From the NCBI GenBank assembly GCA_963920575.1, contig OY986967.1, positions 23,825,648 through 23,889,647 of the forward strand: a DNA stretch of 64,000 nucleotides, written 5' to 3'. The position numbers were made by a program, and so were the translations under genes. A model generated the notes under the pieces. It was not told where the DNA came from, made no database searches, and saw nothing but the letters and a program-made list of their open reading frames with translations. This stretch comes from Narthecium ossifragum. Its lineage: Eukaryota > Streptophyta > Magnoliopsida > Dioscoreales > Nartheciaceae. Positions 42,496 through 55,300 of this stretch are shown one piece after another (position 1 is the first letter of the stretch; every line of letters begins with the position of its first letter).

Positions 42496-43609
42496 TGATA
42501 TATCCGGTGCTGCTGATGCTCGTAGTTTTTTTTCCCTTTCTTTTAGTAAAGCTTAGATATATGGTTTTCTCTTGTTATATTAATTTGCACCACCTCCTCC
42601 AACACTCACAGGTCTCAATGTTTTCTTTGGGATCCCCCCCTTATTTATTCTGTTCAGCAACCTCGCTTTCAAGTCTCATAGTACACATGTAAGAGTCATG
42701 TTGGTGTTAATTTGGTGAACGTCTATGAACACGTGGACTTTTTAACAAGTGATCGAAAAATTTCTGTTTTTTTATAAAATAAAGATTCGTGCACATGGAC
42801 AGAAATGCACATACCACCTATCGATAGCCAAGTATCGATTTTTTCATCTATCCTATCGGTAGTGGGATAGGATAGATGAAGATATTGGTATTTGGTTATC
42901 GATTTGCTACCGATTGATTACCGATGGGATAGATAAAAGAATCGGTACTTTGACTACCGATCATGACATATGTAATACACATGTCACGTCGGCATGTGTA
43001 TAAATCGGTGCTCTTTTTTGTATTGGTTCATTAATTTATTTTTCATATTATTCTCTTTCATGTAGGTTGGTGAAAAATCCACTTTTAATCACCGCATAGA
43101 GTTGCAACTTTCCATAGATGATCTATGAACTTATCTGCCATATATGGAGAGAATTAGAGATAAGACCCAAAAAGATGAGCAGAGGTACACAAATTTTAGT
43201 CCATTAATGACCCAATTCAAATCATCTTCAGATCTACAAAGTTAGATCTCAATTGAATCAACCTTATAAGAGGCAATCAATCTAAGTTTATTTAATTAAT
43301 CAACCTTTAAGCTTGATTCAATTAGTCTAAGTTTAACAGATGATCAAGTTTCATGATCACCAGCTCAAATTTAATTAAGATTAATGAAACGGACGTCGAT
43401 AATTGTTATTCAGCGGCTCATCAAGATCATGTGCTTGGCTTGACTCAAAACATAGTCCCAATTAAGCTTGACTTAATTAGACTCAGATCAGACTCGATTA
43501 GGACTTAATTAGAACCCCACTTTGACTAGGACAACAATCTCTAATCTCTACAAAGGAAGGAAACAAACCTAGAAGGAACAAATTAATAATACATACAAGG
43601 ACTTCCAAC
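42496..43609. other. Non-coding stretch with a foldback MITE and a long AT-rich region
   Basis: Besides the MITE at 42790-43030 this contains 43080-43600, rich in GATCAAG, TTAATTAG and CTTGATT words. It may hold the leader of the next small frame. No other gene was seen. Confidence 0.4.
42790..43030. mobile_element. Foldback MITE with ACCGAT repeats
   Basis: Inverted words CATCTATCCTATCGGTAG / GATAGGATAGATG and TACCGATTGATTACCGATGG occur around the centre. Its ends carry ACACATGTCAC-type words shared with the MITE at 46455-46725. Confidence 0.55.
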
Positions 43610-43846
43610 ATGGAGAAGAAGGATGCTCCGGCGAAAACAGTGCAGCCCCTCAACGTGGTGGCGGAGCCCCTGGCGGTGGTGGTGCAGCCTCCTTCGACTC
43701 CTCCGACGAGATCGTCGAAGACGACTGGTGGGCGTTCGGCTTCTACCATGCATGAAGATGGTCCTCTTCTAGTGGATAGGCGTTCTTTAGAAGTGACACG
43801 ATTGGTAGAATTTATGATTGTTATGGCATTCGACTGTTTTAGTTGA
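43610..43846 (+). CDS. Small proline-rich frame, third relative of the 40341 protein
   Basis: 78 codons, start ATGGAGAAGAAGG. The N-terminal part (KTVQPLNVVAEPLAVVV, QPPSTPPTRSSKT) has the same order of residues as the frames at 40341 and 42331. The C-terminal part (about residues 65-78, FMIVMAFDCF) is hydrophobic but shorter than the span of the first copy. The nucleotide phrase CCATGCAT occurs at the same relative place in copies 1 and 3. Function unknown. Confidence 0.4.
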   Translation: MEKKDAPAKTVQPLNVVAEPLAVVVQPPSTPPTRSSKTTGGRSASTMHEDGPLLVDRRSLEVTRLVEFMIVMAFDCFS

Positions 43847-44300
43847 GGATATTCTTTTCTTATAGCTAATGGACATGCATTTGGGTTGCAATCTTCTAGG
43901 TTAGTTTTGTTCTTAATATTAAGCTAGCGTAGTTATACTGAGTTCATGGTGTTGGTTTAATTAATTAGAAGATGGTGTATGAACATGTCGGCTAAATAAT
44001 TGTTGGTGATGCTTGGGGGAATGAACTACTTATGCCCATGGATAGCACCACTATTTTTTTTTTCTTTTATTTTTGATTAGTTAAGCCCGAGGGTTAAAAC
44101 TCCATTAAGGGACCATCATGCAACCTCCTCGAACAAACCCCATGATATATATATCCTCTACATCATCAACTATAATATCACCAGAAACAAAAACAGAGCA
44201 AATCTCAAATGTCCCACAGTAACTCCATCCGCACGAGGGGATACCACCACTAAAACAAGAGGGTTTGTATGAATTAGAACTACCGATTCAGGTTTGTTTG
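43847..44300. other. Non-coding stretch, no gene seen
   Basis: AT-rich sequence after the third small frame, ending at the target duplication of the solo LTR. It includes a T-rich run near 44054. Confidence 0.4.
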
Positions 44301-45500
44301 TGTTGGCCAATATAATGGCTAACCAATCAATGATTAACATGTCAGCATAATAAATATGATCGACAGACTTTCAAACTCAATTGGATGATATCGCTCAAAG
44401 ATAAGATCATCGTCCAAAGAATGAAATCATCGATTAAGATCATCGTCCAAAGAGAAAAATCATCAATTAAGAATGATGATTGTTTCTACATAAAGAAACC
44501 ATCAGTCAAGAGCGATAACGATCTAAAAACGATGATATTGTTAACTAAGAACGATGATCTTCTTTATACAAGAAGGTTATCGGCCAAAGTCTTGGTTCAT
44601 TCAAATACAACAAGTTATCAACTTTGGACGATGAAGAGACAGACTAGAAGAAAACACCAATCAAGAAGGACGACGTTACAACATACACCAGCTCACCGAC
44701 CCGACGCAACCGTCATCGGCCAGAAGCTTATCGCCCAGACGCAACCGTCATCGGGCAGAGCATAGAATGAAGAAACGAGGAAATATCGGAGAACATGGGA
44801 CACGCGGCTCATCCAGAGTGAAAGATGGAAGACGATGGAGAACGTGCTGGACGAAGCAGTTGAACTGCTCTAGTATAAATACCTTTATCTTTCACTGTGT
44901 AATCTCGCTCGTAAAAACTAAACACAGAGCCTACGCGCCTGGATTTCCTTCTGCTCTTTCAATATGTTTACTGTTTCTGTAAGTTGATTTCTTTAATAGA
45001 ATGACATCGTTTCTTCATTACTTAGGTAATCTTTTCTGCTTAATGTAGTTTAGATTAATGTTTAAAATGACTAATTTAGGTTTAGATAGTTATGCTTTCT
45101 TTTTCATTTCTTAGAGTTCTTTACTGCATTTCTTTAGATTAATTTAATATTAGGAGCTTTTACTTCCTAGATTAGATTAAGTTAATGAATAGATTTAAAT
45201 ATGTTTTCTCTTGATTTAGTAACTTAGGTTGATCTTTAGTGCTTTCTTTAATTAATTTCATAATATTAGATAATTTATAATTTCAATAGGTTAATTTAGA
45301 CTATTTTAAGTTAATCTAGATAATTAACTGTTAATTAGATTATTAAATTAGGTCTAATCTAGATTTCCATTCAACTTGACACCTCTGTTCCAATGTCGTT
45401 TGAAGGAGTAGAACTTAACTACAATCATCTGATTCTTAAGTGTGGAGTAGATTTTGACTTTGACTATTTGACCATCAACGATTAGATTTCTGTTCTAACA
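44301..45500. mobile_element. Solo LTR, 1200 bp
   Basis: It starts TGTTGGCCAATA and ends TGTTCTAACA, with the direct repeat GTTTG on both sides (44296-44300, 45501-45505). A TATA-like box (AGTATAAATACC, about 44873) and a downstream leader with T-rich sequence support an LTR read on the plus strand. Internal repeats AAGATCATCGTCCAAAGA occur near 44400-44455. No internal gag-pol is present. Confidence 0.85.
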
Positions 45501-45505
45501 GTTTG

Positions 45506-45974
45506 CATATCTGTTTTGTAAAATTTCTATCTAATTCCAAGATGATCTTAGTCATTTCATAATTTAATACTATATTTACCACCACTACGTCTCTTAATAC
45601 TATATTTACAAGAGGGCTACGTGATATTTAATATGATTTCGGAGGTCCAATGATATTTTCCCTTTTTCTTAAAGGATAAATTAATTATCCACGCATTAAA
45701 ATTGAACCAGAGATAAGATTAAAAATTCAACCAGAGATAAGATAATTTATGGCACCTCTCATCCATCATCCAGTTGGACTGTACCTAAACGTGTCCATTA
45801 CAATCTCTCTAACTTAAACTAAACCCCCAAATGACTACAAAAGAGTACTGAGCCTCATCAATAGCTGACGTCATTTTTACCTCCATTTCCTACACTACCT
45901 TCGTTAACTAAACTGATACATGAGGAACAGCTAACCTGATACTCCTTCCCCGCTGCACTAACCTCGATCGAACA
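45506..45974. promoter_or_regulatory. Upstream region of the acyl-activating enzyme gene
   Basis: 469 bp between the solo LTR target site and the ATG. It is AT-rich up to about 45740. No clear TATA box was chosen. It includes AGAGATAAGAT twice (about 45710-45742). Confidence 0.4.
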
Positions 45975-48900
45975 ATGGGAGTAGATACGCCGGCGGCGAT
46001 GGAGTTCAAGGCGCTGGATCTCATCACGCCGGAGGAGATCTCGGCCGCCGGCGTTCCATCGGACGATGCGAAGAGCCTCCACGCTTCCCTGGGGAGAATC
46101 ATCCGGGACCACGGGAAATCGAGCCCGGAGACATGGGTGCGGATCTCGAGGGAACTCTTGAAGCCCGAATTCCCCTTCGCTTTCCATCAGATGATGTATT
46201 ATGGATGCTACAAGGGCTACCAATCCGATCCTCCACCGGTTTGGATTCCCGATAAGTGAGTCCCCTAATCTTCTCGCGTTTTGCTTTTCTTGAAAATGTT
46301 TTCTTGGATGAAATTAGATGTTAATTTGTTATCTTGGATGATGATATTGATAAAATTGGACTGGTTATGGTGCAAGAACATCCAAATATGATCAATTTGT
46401 AGGGTTTGATATAGTTTCTCGTTTGAGTCGCGATTTTTGTAAATGACCAGAGCTTGTGCATTACACATGCGTTCGAATCGGTAGTGTGGCACGGATTGGT
46501 TGATCTAGTCCATCAGTAGAACAATACTTACGGACTAGATCAATTGATCGGTATATACCTACCGATTGAATGTACCAATGATCGAATCGGTAGGTATATA
46601 TCGATCAATTGATTTAGTCCATCGGTATTGCTCTACTGATAAATTAATCAACTAATCGGTATCTCACTACCGATTCAAGGACATGTGTAATGTACATGCC
46701 ACGTGGCCATGTACACAAATTTTTTTCTTCTCGTTTTGTTGATCTACAAAACGAATTTTTAGGAATAGCCAAGGTTCCCATCTTAAACAAGTATAAATCG
46801 TTTATATGAAGTGGATATGTGTCCTAGAGATTGGAATACATTTTTTTAGAGAATTTGGATGGTGTGTGTGCATATGTTCTTAAGAAAAAAAGCTAGACCT
46901 GAAAACAAATAGATGGCCTTAGAACTCACCAGACACGACATGAGGATACTTGCCATTTAATTGCCGAACCTCAATGTCAAATGGCTATTTGGTGCATGAA
47001 TGGAGGAGAATTCACGTCTAATCTGAAAACAAATAGATGGCCTTAGAACTCACCAGACACGACATGAGGATACTTGCCATTTAATTGCCGAACCTCAATG
47101 TCAAATGGCTATTTGGTGCATGAATGGAGGAGAATTCATGAATGGAGGAGAATTCACGTCTAATCTGAAAACAAATAGATGGCCTTAGAACTCACCAGAC
47201 ACGACATGAGGATACCTGCCATTTAATTGCCGAACCTCAATGTCAAATGGCTATTTGGTGCATGAATGGAGGAGAATTCACGTCTGATGTGCAGCTTTGT
47301 ATTTATGCATCAACAATTCTCTTTTCTGTATGATCTTTGTTCTCAATTATCATCTTATAATAGGTAACAGTTATGTCCTTTCATTTTTGCAATTACAGGG
47401 AAAGCACAATTCTGACAAATATTGGTGGGGTACTAGAGAGGCGAGGAAAAGAGTTCCTTGGCTTGAAATACAAGGATCCCATCTCTAGCTTTTCTGACTT
47501 TCAGGAATTTTCTACCTCGAACCCTGAGGTGAGATAGCACCCTAACAGCCCACTTTTGGTTACCTTTTCTATTTCTTTAGTCTGCAATAACGAGTTCGGA
47601 ATGTAGTAACTAGTAAGTGTTTCTTCTATAGGCTTACTGGAAAATGGTTTTTGAGGAGATGTGCGTATCCTTCTCTAAGCCACCGTCATGTGTTTTGCAT
47701 GAACATTCATCTTATCCTGGAGGGCAATGGTTACCTGGGGCCTATATGAACTCTGCTGGAAGTTGCTTGAGTTTGAACCGGAAGCGAGGTTCGGATGATA
47801 CAGCAATCATATGGAGAGATGAAGGATTTGATGCTTTGCCCGTGAATAAAATGACCATAATGGAATTGAAGGCAGAAGTCTGGTATGTTATCCTTGTCAA
47901 CATAACTAGGTTGATTTTGTCTGAAAGTTTCTAGATTTAAACAGTCTCTTTGTTGAACTGCCTCAGTTTTACATTCATCATCTGAAGTTCTGTGAATCTT
48001 GTGCGTTAGAAGATCATGCATTGACCAGAAAAGGACAAAAGTGCAGGAGCATGTATGACAATGTCTGTTAAGCACTTGGAATAAATGGATGTTACATTTT
48101 TGTAGGGTTCACTCGTGGTTATCCGATCATGATATCCCTATTGTTTAGATATGATCTGTACTTTGCTTAAACTCCAGATTTCGGAAACGGGAAATTCCCT
48201 GTGTGAAACATTTATTGCCTTCATGTTGTCTTGATTTTTCCCTAGAATAGGGAAATTCAGAGGTCTCTTTTTAGTTGCATGAACCCCATCATTTAGATAA
48301 TTATTCTCGGTTTGCATGAGCATTGGTTATTGAACCATTTATGTATTGGCTAGCTTCTGATTGGCCTTATTGATTTTCTGGTAAGCTTCTCTTATCTATC
48401 TCTTGCCAATGTATTCTTCAGCCAAGAGGACAAAACTACATTATAAAGAGTTATACATGAGGCTGATAGTCTGTCACCTGGTCATTAAAGTTCTTTCATA
48501 AGATTTATGGAGCCTTTCTCGACGTAGGATTGTGCTTGATATTGACTCCATGTTGTTAGTAGAAGGCTTGAAGGATGATGGTGATATTCACAGTTTACTC
48601 TATGTTCATTTTGTCTGATAGTTTCTAGATTTAAACAATCCCTTTGTCGAACTGCCTCAGTTTCACATTTATTATCACATCTGTGATACCTGTGAATTCC
48701 TCTATAAGGTATGACAGATTGCATTATCTTAGTGTCGATGAAACATGATTATTATGGCCCATCATCTTTAAGGGACCACTCTTGTTCTTCCAAGTTTGTA
48801 AAAGCTTCCTCTGGAAACTCTCTTCTATGTTTCTAACCCTATTTGATAAATTTTGTGACCTTCTATTTGAGTACTGTCTTGCTTTCACAACCAATGAAAT

Positions 48901-51900
48901 TTGCCCATTGCCGGATTAATTTTGTAGCTAATAACAGATGACTGTCAACACTTTAATGTTGTCCTATATGCATAATCATTTTTTGGAAGATGGATCTTGA
49001 TGATTGTTTGTCCTTAACTATGTCGGCATCTTCTTCTGCAGCCTGGTTGCAAATGCATTGGAAACATTGGGCCTGATGAAAGGATCTGCTATTGCAATAG
49101 ATATGCCTATGACTGTGATTGCTGTTACTGTATACCTTGCTATTGTTTTGTCAGGGTATGTTGTTGTGTCTATTGCAGATAGCTTTGCACCACTTGAAAT
49201 ATCGACAAGGCTTCAAATATCCAATGCACAAGCAATTTTTACCCAGGTGACCATTTGCTTATTATTCTTAGTAAGTAATCTGCATGAATCACCCTAAGCC
49301 AGGTTTAATGGCTCATTATTTTTTAAAGGAATTTGCTTCAATTACTCTATGTCATGCATTTGATGCAAGGTTACACTATTTGTGTAAGTTATGAGGATAT
49401 GAATAATTCTATTTTTACAGTTAATGCGACTAGTTTTTCTTACATTATTGCATCCAATTATGTGTTCAAAATTAAACTCTTCCACAGAGCTTAATGATAC
49501 TGGTATGGCTTTTCCTCATATTTTTGGTTGGAAGACGAGGACTGGTACTAATTATTCTGGGAATTTATGTAGCAGACAACCGGTAAAACCAGATGGGCCT
49601 TCCGATACGATATCACTTCTGACCTGTGTTTAGCTACTGCTCCTGATGGCAACTTAATGAAACAATGGTCATAAACTTTTCCCAGACATTAATTTTCGAT
49701 GTGCTAGCTTCCAAGAATCAATCATAAAATATGACCAAGCAAGTTGAAGTTGCTTAATTTGGATTTAGCACATCGAAAATTAATGTCTGGGAAGAACATA
49801 TATCAGTCAACTTGACCTTTTAGAGAAATGATATTCCTATTATGAAACCAGTCTATGGATTAAAGAGATCAGCAAATATTTAAATAACCTGGATTCTCTA
49901 ACTCTGTGTATTGTCCTAATCAGATTTCTAAGTCTTTATTTCTTCTTGGTCTTTATGCTGAAAATGCTCTGGAACAACTTGTTGGTCTTACTTCTTCTGC
50001 TTTATTTGATGTTTGGTAGGCCCATCTCTATGTTAACACAAAAATCTAAAACCAACGATTCTATTCTTTAGTCCAGGTAGCCCATCTCTATGCTACATTA
50101 TATTTTCCTTGTGGGTTATGAGTATTGTTTGCAGGTTGTAGAGACTAGAGAGGGTGTTGGCCTGCTAGGAAGTGTATTTCTTTTTTCTTATAGAGGCACT
50201 ACTGGTACTCTCTGACTTAGAAGTTGTTTACCTCTAATCATGTATAGGATCAAGTACCTCCCAGAGAAGATGTAATAATCATTCTTTTTAGTCTTCTTTC
50301 CAATAGCCTCAGTTAGTCACTTGGTCATTCAATTTTACAGTCAATTTCAAGGTAGAATTGGCACCGTTATTGCAGCATTTTAGATCTCTTCAGTTATAGC
50401 TTTCTCTCAAAGCGCAATTTATTCTATGTGAAGCCATGATTTTGAGTTACTTTGTCAGGATTACATTGTTCGGGGTGACAAAAAGTTGCCCTTGTACAGG
50501 TGATCATGATGATTCTCATCCAATGAGCTATTTTTAACCAATGTTAGCTTTTGTAGTTAATTTATTCTCATTATAAACTTTGGCTTTCACAGTCGAGTTG
50601 TTGATGCACATGCTCCTTTGGCAATTGTGGTCCCTACTAGCAACACTGCCTTCACCACAGAGTTACGTGGTGGTGATATATCTTGGTCGGATTTCTTGGA
50701 AAGGGTCAAACATTCTAAGTATGGCTCCTGTCTGTCTGTTTTCTTTTTCTTTTTTCTTTTCTACTTGTTATGAATGCCTTTACTTTTTGAGGCTGCTATT
50801 TCTTGAATCCCTCAAGGTCTACTTGTGATGCCCTTTATTGGAAGTGATTGAATGATTGGAACCCTATTATAGAGTAAGAGTATCTTTTATGAATTGGCTT
50901 TACGACGTTTACGTCTTGCGTCAAATTTCTGAACCACACAAAAATTGGGTTCTTATCATCTAGTACCGAAACCCATTTTTGAGAATCCATGCATACACTG
51001 TTCAATAATAACCTTTGTACAGAATAGTCTGTCCACATCACAAGCTTCAAAACATCGTCATCATCTCTCAGCTTTTGTGAGGTGTAAAAAATACATTTAT
51101 TGCCAGTAATGTTTTGGCTTGGTCATCATTTTTGCTTGTTGTCGACTTCTTCTTGCGCAACTTCTGCTTCATGTCCATATTTGAGTGACCATGAAGCAAA
51201 TAACATATTCAGAGTTGTGTTTGGTCTCTGGATAGCACTCATGAATCTAAATAGACCGTGATTATGTTAATGCATCCAATAATACACAAGTTCCACTTTC
51301 ACTTTTATCTGCAGGCAACTTTCCTTACTCTGCAAGATACTTTTGAAAGTTATTTTTTGGACTCTATTATTTGATAATCGAGCTCTGGTTCTATAATAGT
51401 GATCTGAATTTGACACTCTATTTAGAAAGTTTTGATTGTTCTTTGTTTATTGAATTGTAGAGGAAATGAATACAAGGCAGCAGAGCAACCTGTTGGAGCA
51501 TTCACAAACATCCTTTTCTCGTCTGGAACTACAGGTAATTTCATGACTTAAAATCTTAGTCCTTTGTTTGATGATATAAATGAAACCAAGGATTGCCGTG
51601 CCGGACGCGTACCGGCCGTGCCGCCCGGTATGTACCGGACCGGCTGCAAACCGGGGCAAAAACCCCCCCGAATCGGTATCGGGGGGGCGCCGGATATGTG
51701 CCGGGCGATACATACGGTATCGCCCGGTACGTACACGATACGTTCCGTACCGGAGCTGTATCGCCGACAGCCTTCTTCCCACTTGCCACCGACACCCACT
51801 TGATTCTTCTCACTTGCCACCGACAGCTTCACTTCACTGATTTATAGCCGGAGGGGAAGGAGGGAGGGAGGGAAGGAGGGAAGAAATTCCTAAGGAGGGA

Positions 51901-52303
51901 GGAGAGAAAGAGAGAGGGGAGGAACAGAGGAGCCGGAGGAGGGAGAAGAGGAGAGAAATAGGGGAGCCGGAAAGAGGAGAGAAAGAGAGGGGAAGGAGGG
52001 AAAGAGGAGAAAAAGAGAGAGGAGAGGAGGGAAAGAGGAGGGAAAGAGAGAGGGGAAGAACCGGAGGGGGGGGGGGGAACACGAGGGGGGGGCGGAGCCG
52101 CGGAGGCGAGGGGGAGCACGAGGCGGAGGGAGGGGCCGGAGGCGGAGGCCGAGGCGGAGGCAAGGGCCGGAGGCGGAGGCGGAGGAGGAGCCGGCAGTGG
52201 AGGAGCCACTCGGGACCGCTCGGGAGAAGAAAGAGAGGAGGAGGCTCTCGGGAGAAAGAAAAAAGAGGCCTCGGGAGTGGAGCGCCTGGGGAGAAAGAAA
52301 AAG

Positions 52304-52341
<38 letters not shown>

Positions 52342-55300
52342 GAAGAGAAAAAAAGAGGAGGGCCTCTGGAGTGGAGTGCCACCTGGGGAGAAAGAGAAGA
52401 GAGAGAGAGGTAGGAGGAGGGAGGAGAGAGAGACGAGGTAATTTTTTAATAATCAGTAATTAGTAGCTTTTTTTTTTTAATAATTATTGTTTTTAGCATT
52501 GTTTTTAGCTAATAATGGTAACTTTCTAATAATTAAATGTATCATATGAAATTTTAAAATTTTATGTTAATAATCATTTTAGTTATTATATTACTTTCTG
52601 ATGCTATTTAGTTTTTTTATGACTTATTCATGTTAATTTTTTAGTTAATTGCTGATGTTACTGATAAGCCTCATATAATATGTTATTTATTATTATTTTT
52701 TATTTAATGATGGTAATTAGTAGCTTTTTTTTTAATAATTATTGTTTTTGGCATTGTTTTTTAGCTAATAATGCTAACTTTCTAATAATTAAATGTATCA
52801 TATGAAATTTTAAAATTTTATGTTAATAATCATTTTAGTTATTATATTACTTTCTGATGATGTTTAGTTTTTTTTATGACTTATTCATGTTAATTTTTTG
52901 AGCTGTTGATTACGTGTCATGTATTGTATTATACTACTTTGATATGTTTTCACTCTACTCTGGTATAAGAGATTATATTTGGTCAATTGAAGATGTTGAA
53001 AACGAGTGAATTTCACTCATCTGGACCGGCACCGGCGCGTACCGTCCGGCACCGGCGCGTACCGTCCGGCACCGGCGCGTACCGGCGGCGCGTATCGTAC
53101 CGGTGGGTTGCCGGCACGGCGCGTGCCAACGGCACGGCAATCCTTGAATGAAACTATGTCATATGTCTAATCATAGTAACTACATTAAGCATGTAAGTCT
53201 GTACGGTTGTTATGCTTAGGAAGGTAGGAAACAAGTATGTATGTCCTTCACTAACTGGGCCTAAAATTCTGGAATTGAGAAATGCCTAGACAGGAATAAC
53301 GTATGGGTAATACAGTATTCATGTCTAGTGTGTTCAGGACAAGTATACAAAATAAGATGGATTATCGAAAGGGTTCATTAACCATGGATAGTTTTTATGG
53401 CATAATCCGATTTAGACCTTTAATTTGTAGAAGCTAGTTATCGAAAATTTGGTCTGTTAGATTTACTGAGTGCCACTATGAAGCACATCTTCCATGGACA
53501 ATCGAAGTTTCTTATTTCTTGTTTTGCAAGCAGAACTGCAATATGGACCACATGATGTTGAAATTAAATAGACCCCACAGATTACCAGAAATACGCGGAA
53601 GCAGATATATGAAATAAATCAATCATGCACAAGAAAGAAAACACACGATTTTTAACGTGGAAAAGCCCTCACGGGAAAAAACCACGGGTCCAACGCAGGA
53701 CCAGGCGAAACCAATCCACTAAAAACCAAGAGTACCGTTTACACAAGTTATGACGAACTCACTGTACCGACTCCTCGCGTACACATGTCGTCCTGGAACT
53801 TGCTCGACTCCTCAAAGCACGGTCCACAACTCTTGTTTTCTTGATGAATCGCCTCCACATCAAATCTCCCTCCTCTCTCTCTATTTCTTCTCTATTTGTT
53901 TTCCCCGGTCAGACCTCTCTTTCTTCTCTACCTTTTTCCTCACAACCGGTCAACGCAATCAGTCAACGCAATCCCCTCTTCCTTCTCTATCTCTCACTTC
54001 TGCACACCCATCTCTCTTCTTCTCTGTTACTCAGCCGCACATCTCCCACTTCTCTCTCTGTTTCTCTTCTTCACAACCGGTCAATGCATATGCTTCCCTC
54101 ACAGCCGGTCAAATCACATCCACCTCTCCTCTTCTTTTTCTCACACTATTCCTTAGCCGCTCTCTCTTCTCTCTATCTTTTTCACCAGCCAACCCTCTCC
54201 TCTGTTCCTCTGTACTTCATCACCGCCGAGAGCCCTCTCTCCCTCTGTTCTATTCCTCCGTTTTTGTGGGCCGCCAACACCAATTCTGCCATCCTCTCCA
54301 TATGAGCAGCTAGGGCATCCTCCTTCAGCCGTCCGATCATCCTTCTCTCAAGTTCCAATCCAACGGCAGTGATTAACTTGATCCGATTAGCATGTAATTG
54401 ATCCAAATTTGCCTCAATTAGTCTTGTATGAACCATGATACAAATCTAATTAATTTCAAGATTAAATCAACAAAATTGCCAATAAATATGGAATCTAGAC
54501 ATGATTCCTTACAATCTCCCCCTTTGGCAATTTTGTGACAAAACCATAAAGCTAGATACAAAACACCCTAATATGGTTCAATACAAGAACTAATATGAAC
54601 ATGTCACCTGCACATGCAGCACACAAGAATACCCGTGAAATGCATTGTGAAGATAAAATCAATTAAACATAATATATATATCAGTTCCCCCTCAAGTCAG
54701 CAACATTAGGCATAATATATATGTTCAGCTCCCCCTCAAATCAGCAACATATACCACGATATACTACTGCAGTATACTACTCTCCCTTTTTGTCACAGAT
54801 TGACCAAAGGAGCACAAGAAATAATAAAATGAAGGGAAACTGGGAATAAAAACCAGCACAGAAGACATATTGAGCAGAATAGTCCAAATCATGAGAGTTG
54901 CTAACTGGACATAGGAAAAATAGAATTCTCTTGAGTACAAGCCTTATATGCAGTAAGAATAAACATTGTCTTAACCAAATACTGAATCACTTTTCAATCA
55001 TCACATAGACATAGTATGCATAAGAATAAATCACCATAGGACAAAATACTCAGAAAATTTATACGTATAGTGAACAACCAGTCATGAGTGTGTGTGTGAC
55101 TTTCAAATATATAATGCACTATCCACAACTACTTGAAAGATAAAAACTCGGGTTATCGACCAGGGGATTGTAAGTAGATTATGCAGACCTTGACTAATAA
55201 GGACTCTAAACTCAAGGCAGAACCCTTCATGATCAGTGCAAAAGGCCCCAATAGCATTGTGACGGCTTCACTCATGGGGAGGCAGCCTTCTCCCTTTTAT

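Noticed and set aside
49679..49793. Rho-independent terminator
   Set aside because: This is an intron of a plant gene; bacterial terminators are not relevant and the stem has no following T run.
51829..52382. 182-codon Ser/Pro/Leu frame on the minus strand
   Set aside because: Translation of a G/A-rich repeat inside the hAT element; composition alone keeps it open.
53750..54313. 187-codon frame, repeated at 58130-58693
   Set aside because: It lies in both LTRs of the Copia element and reads pyrimidine-rich LTR sequence; no known retroelement protein.
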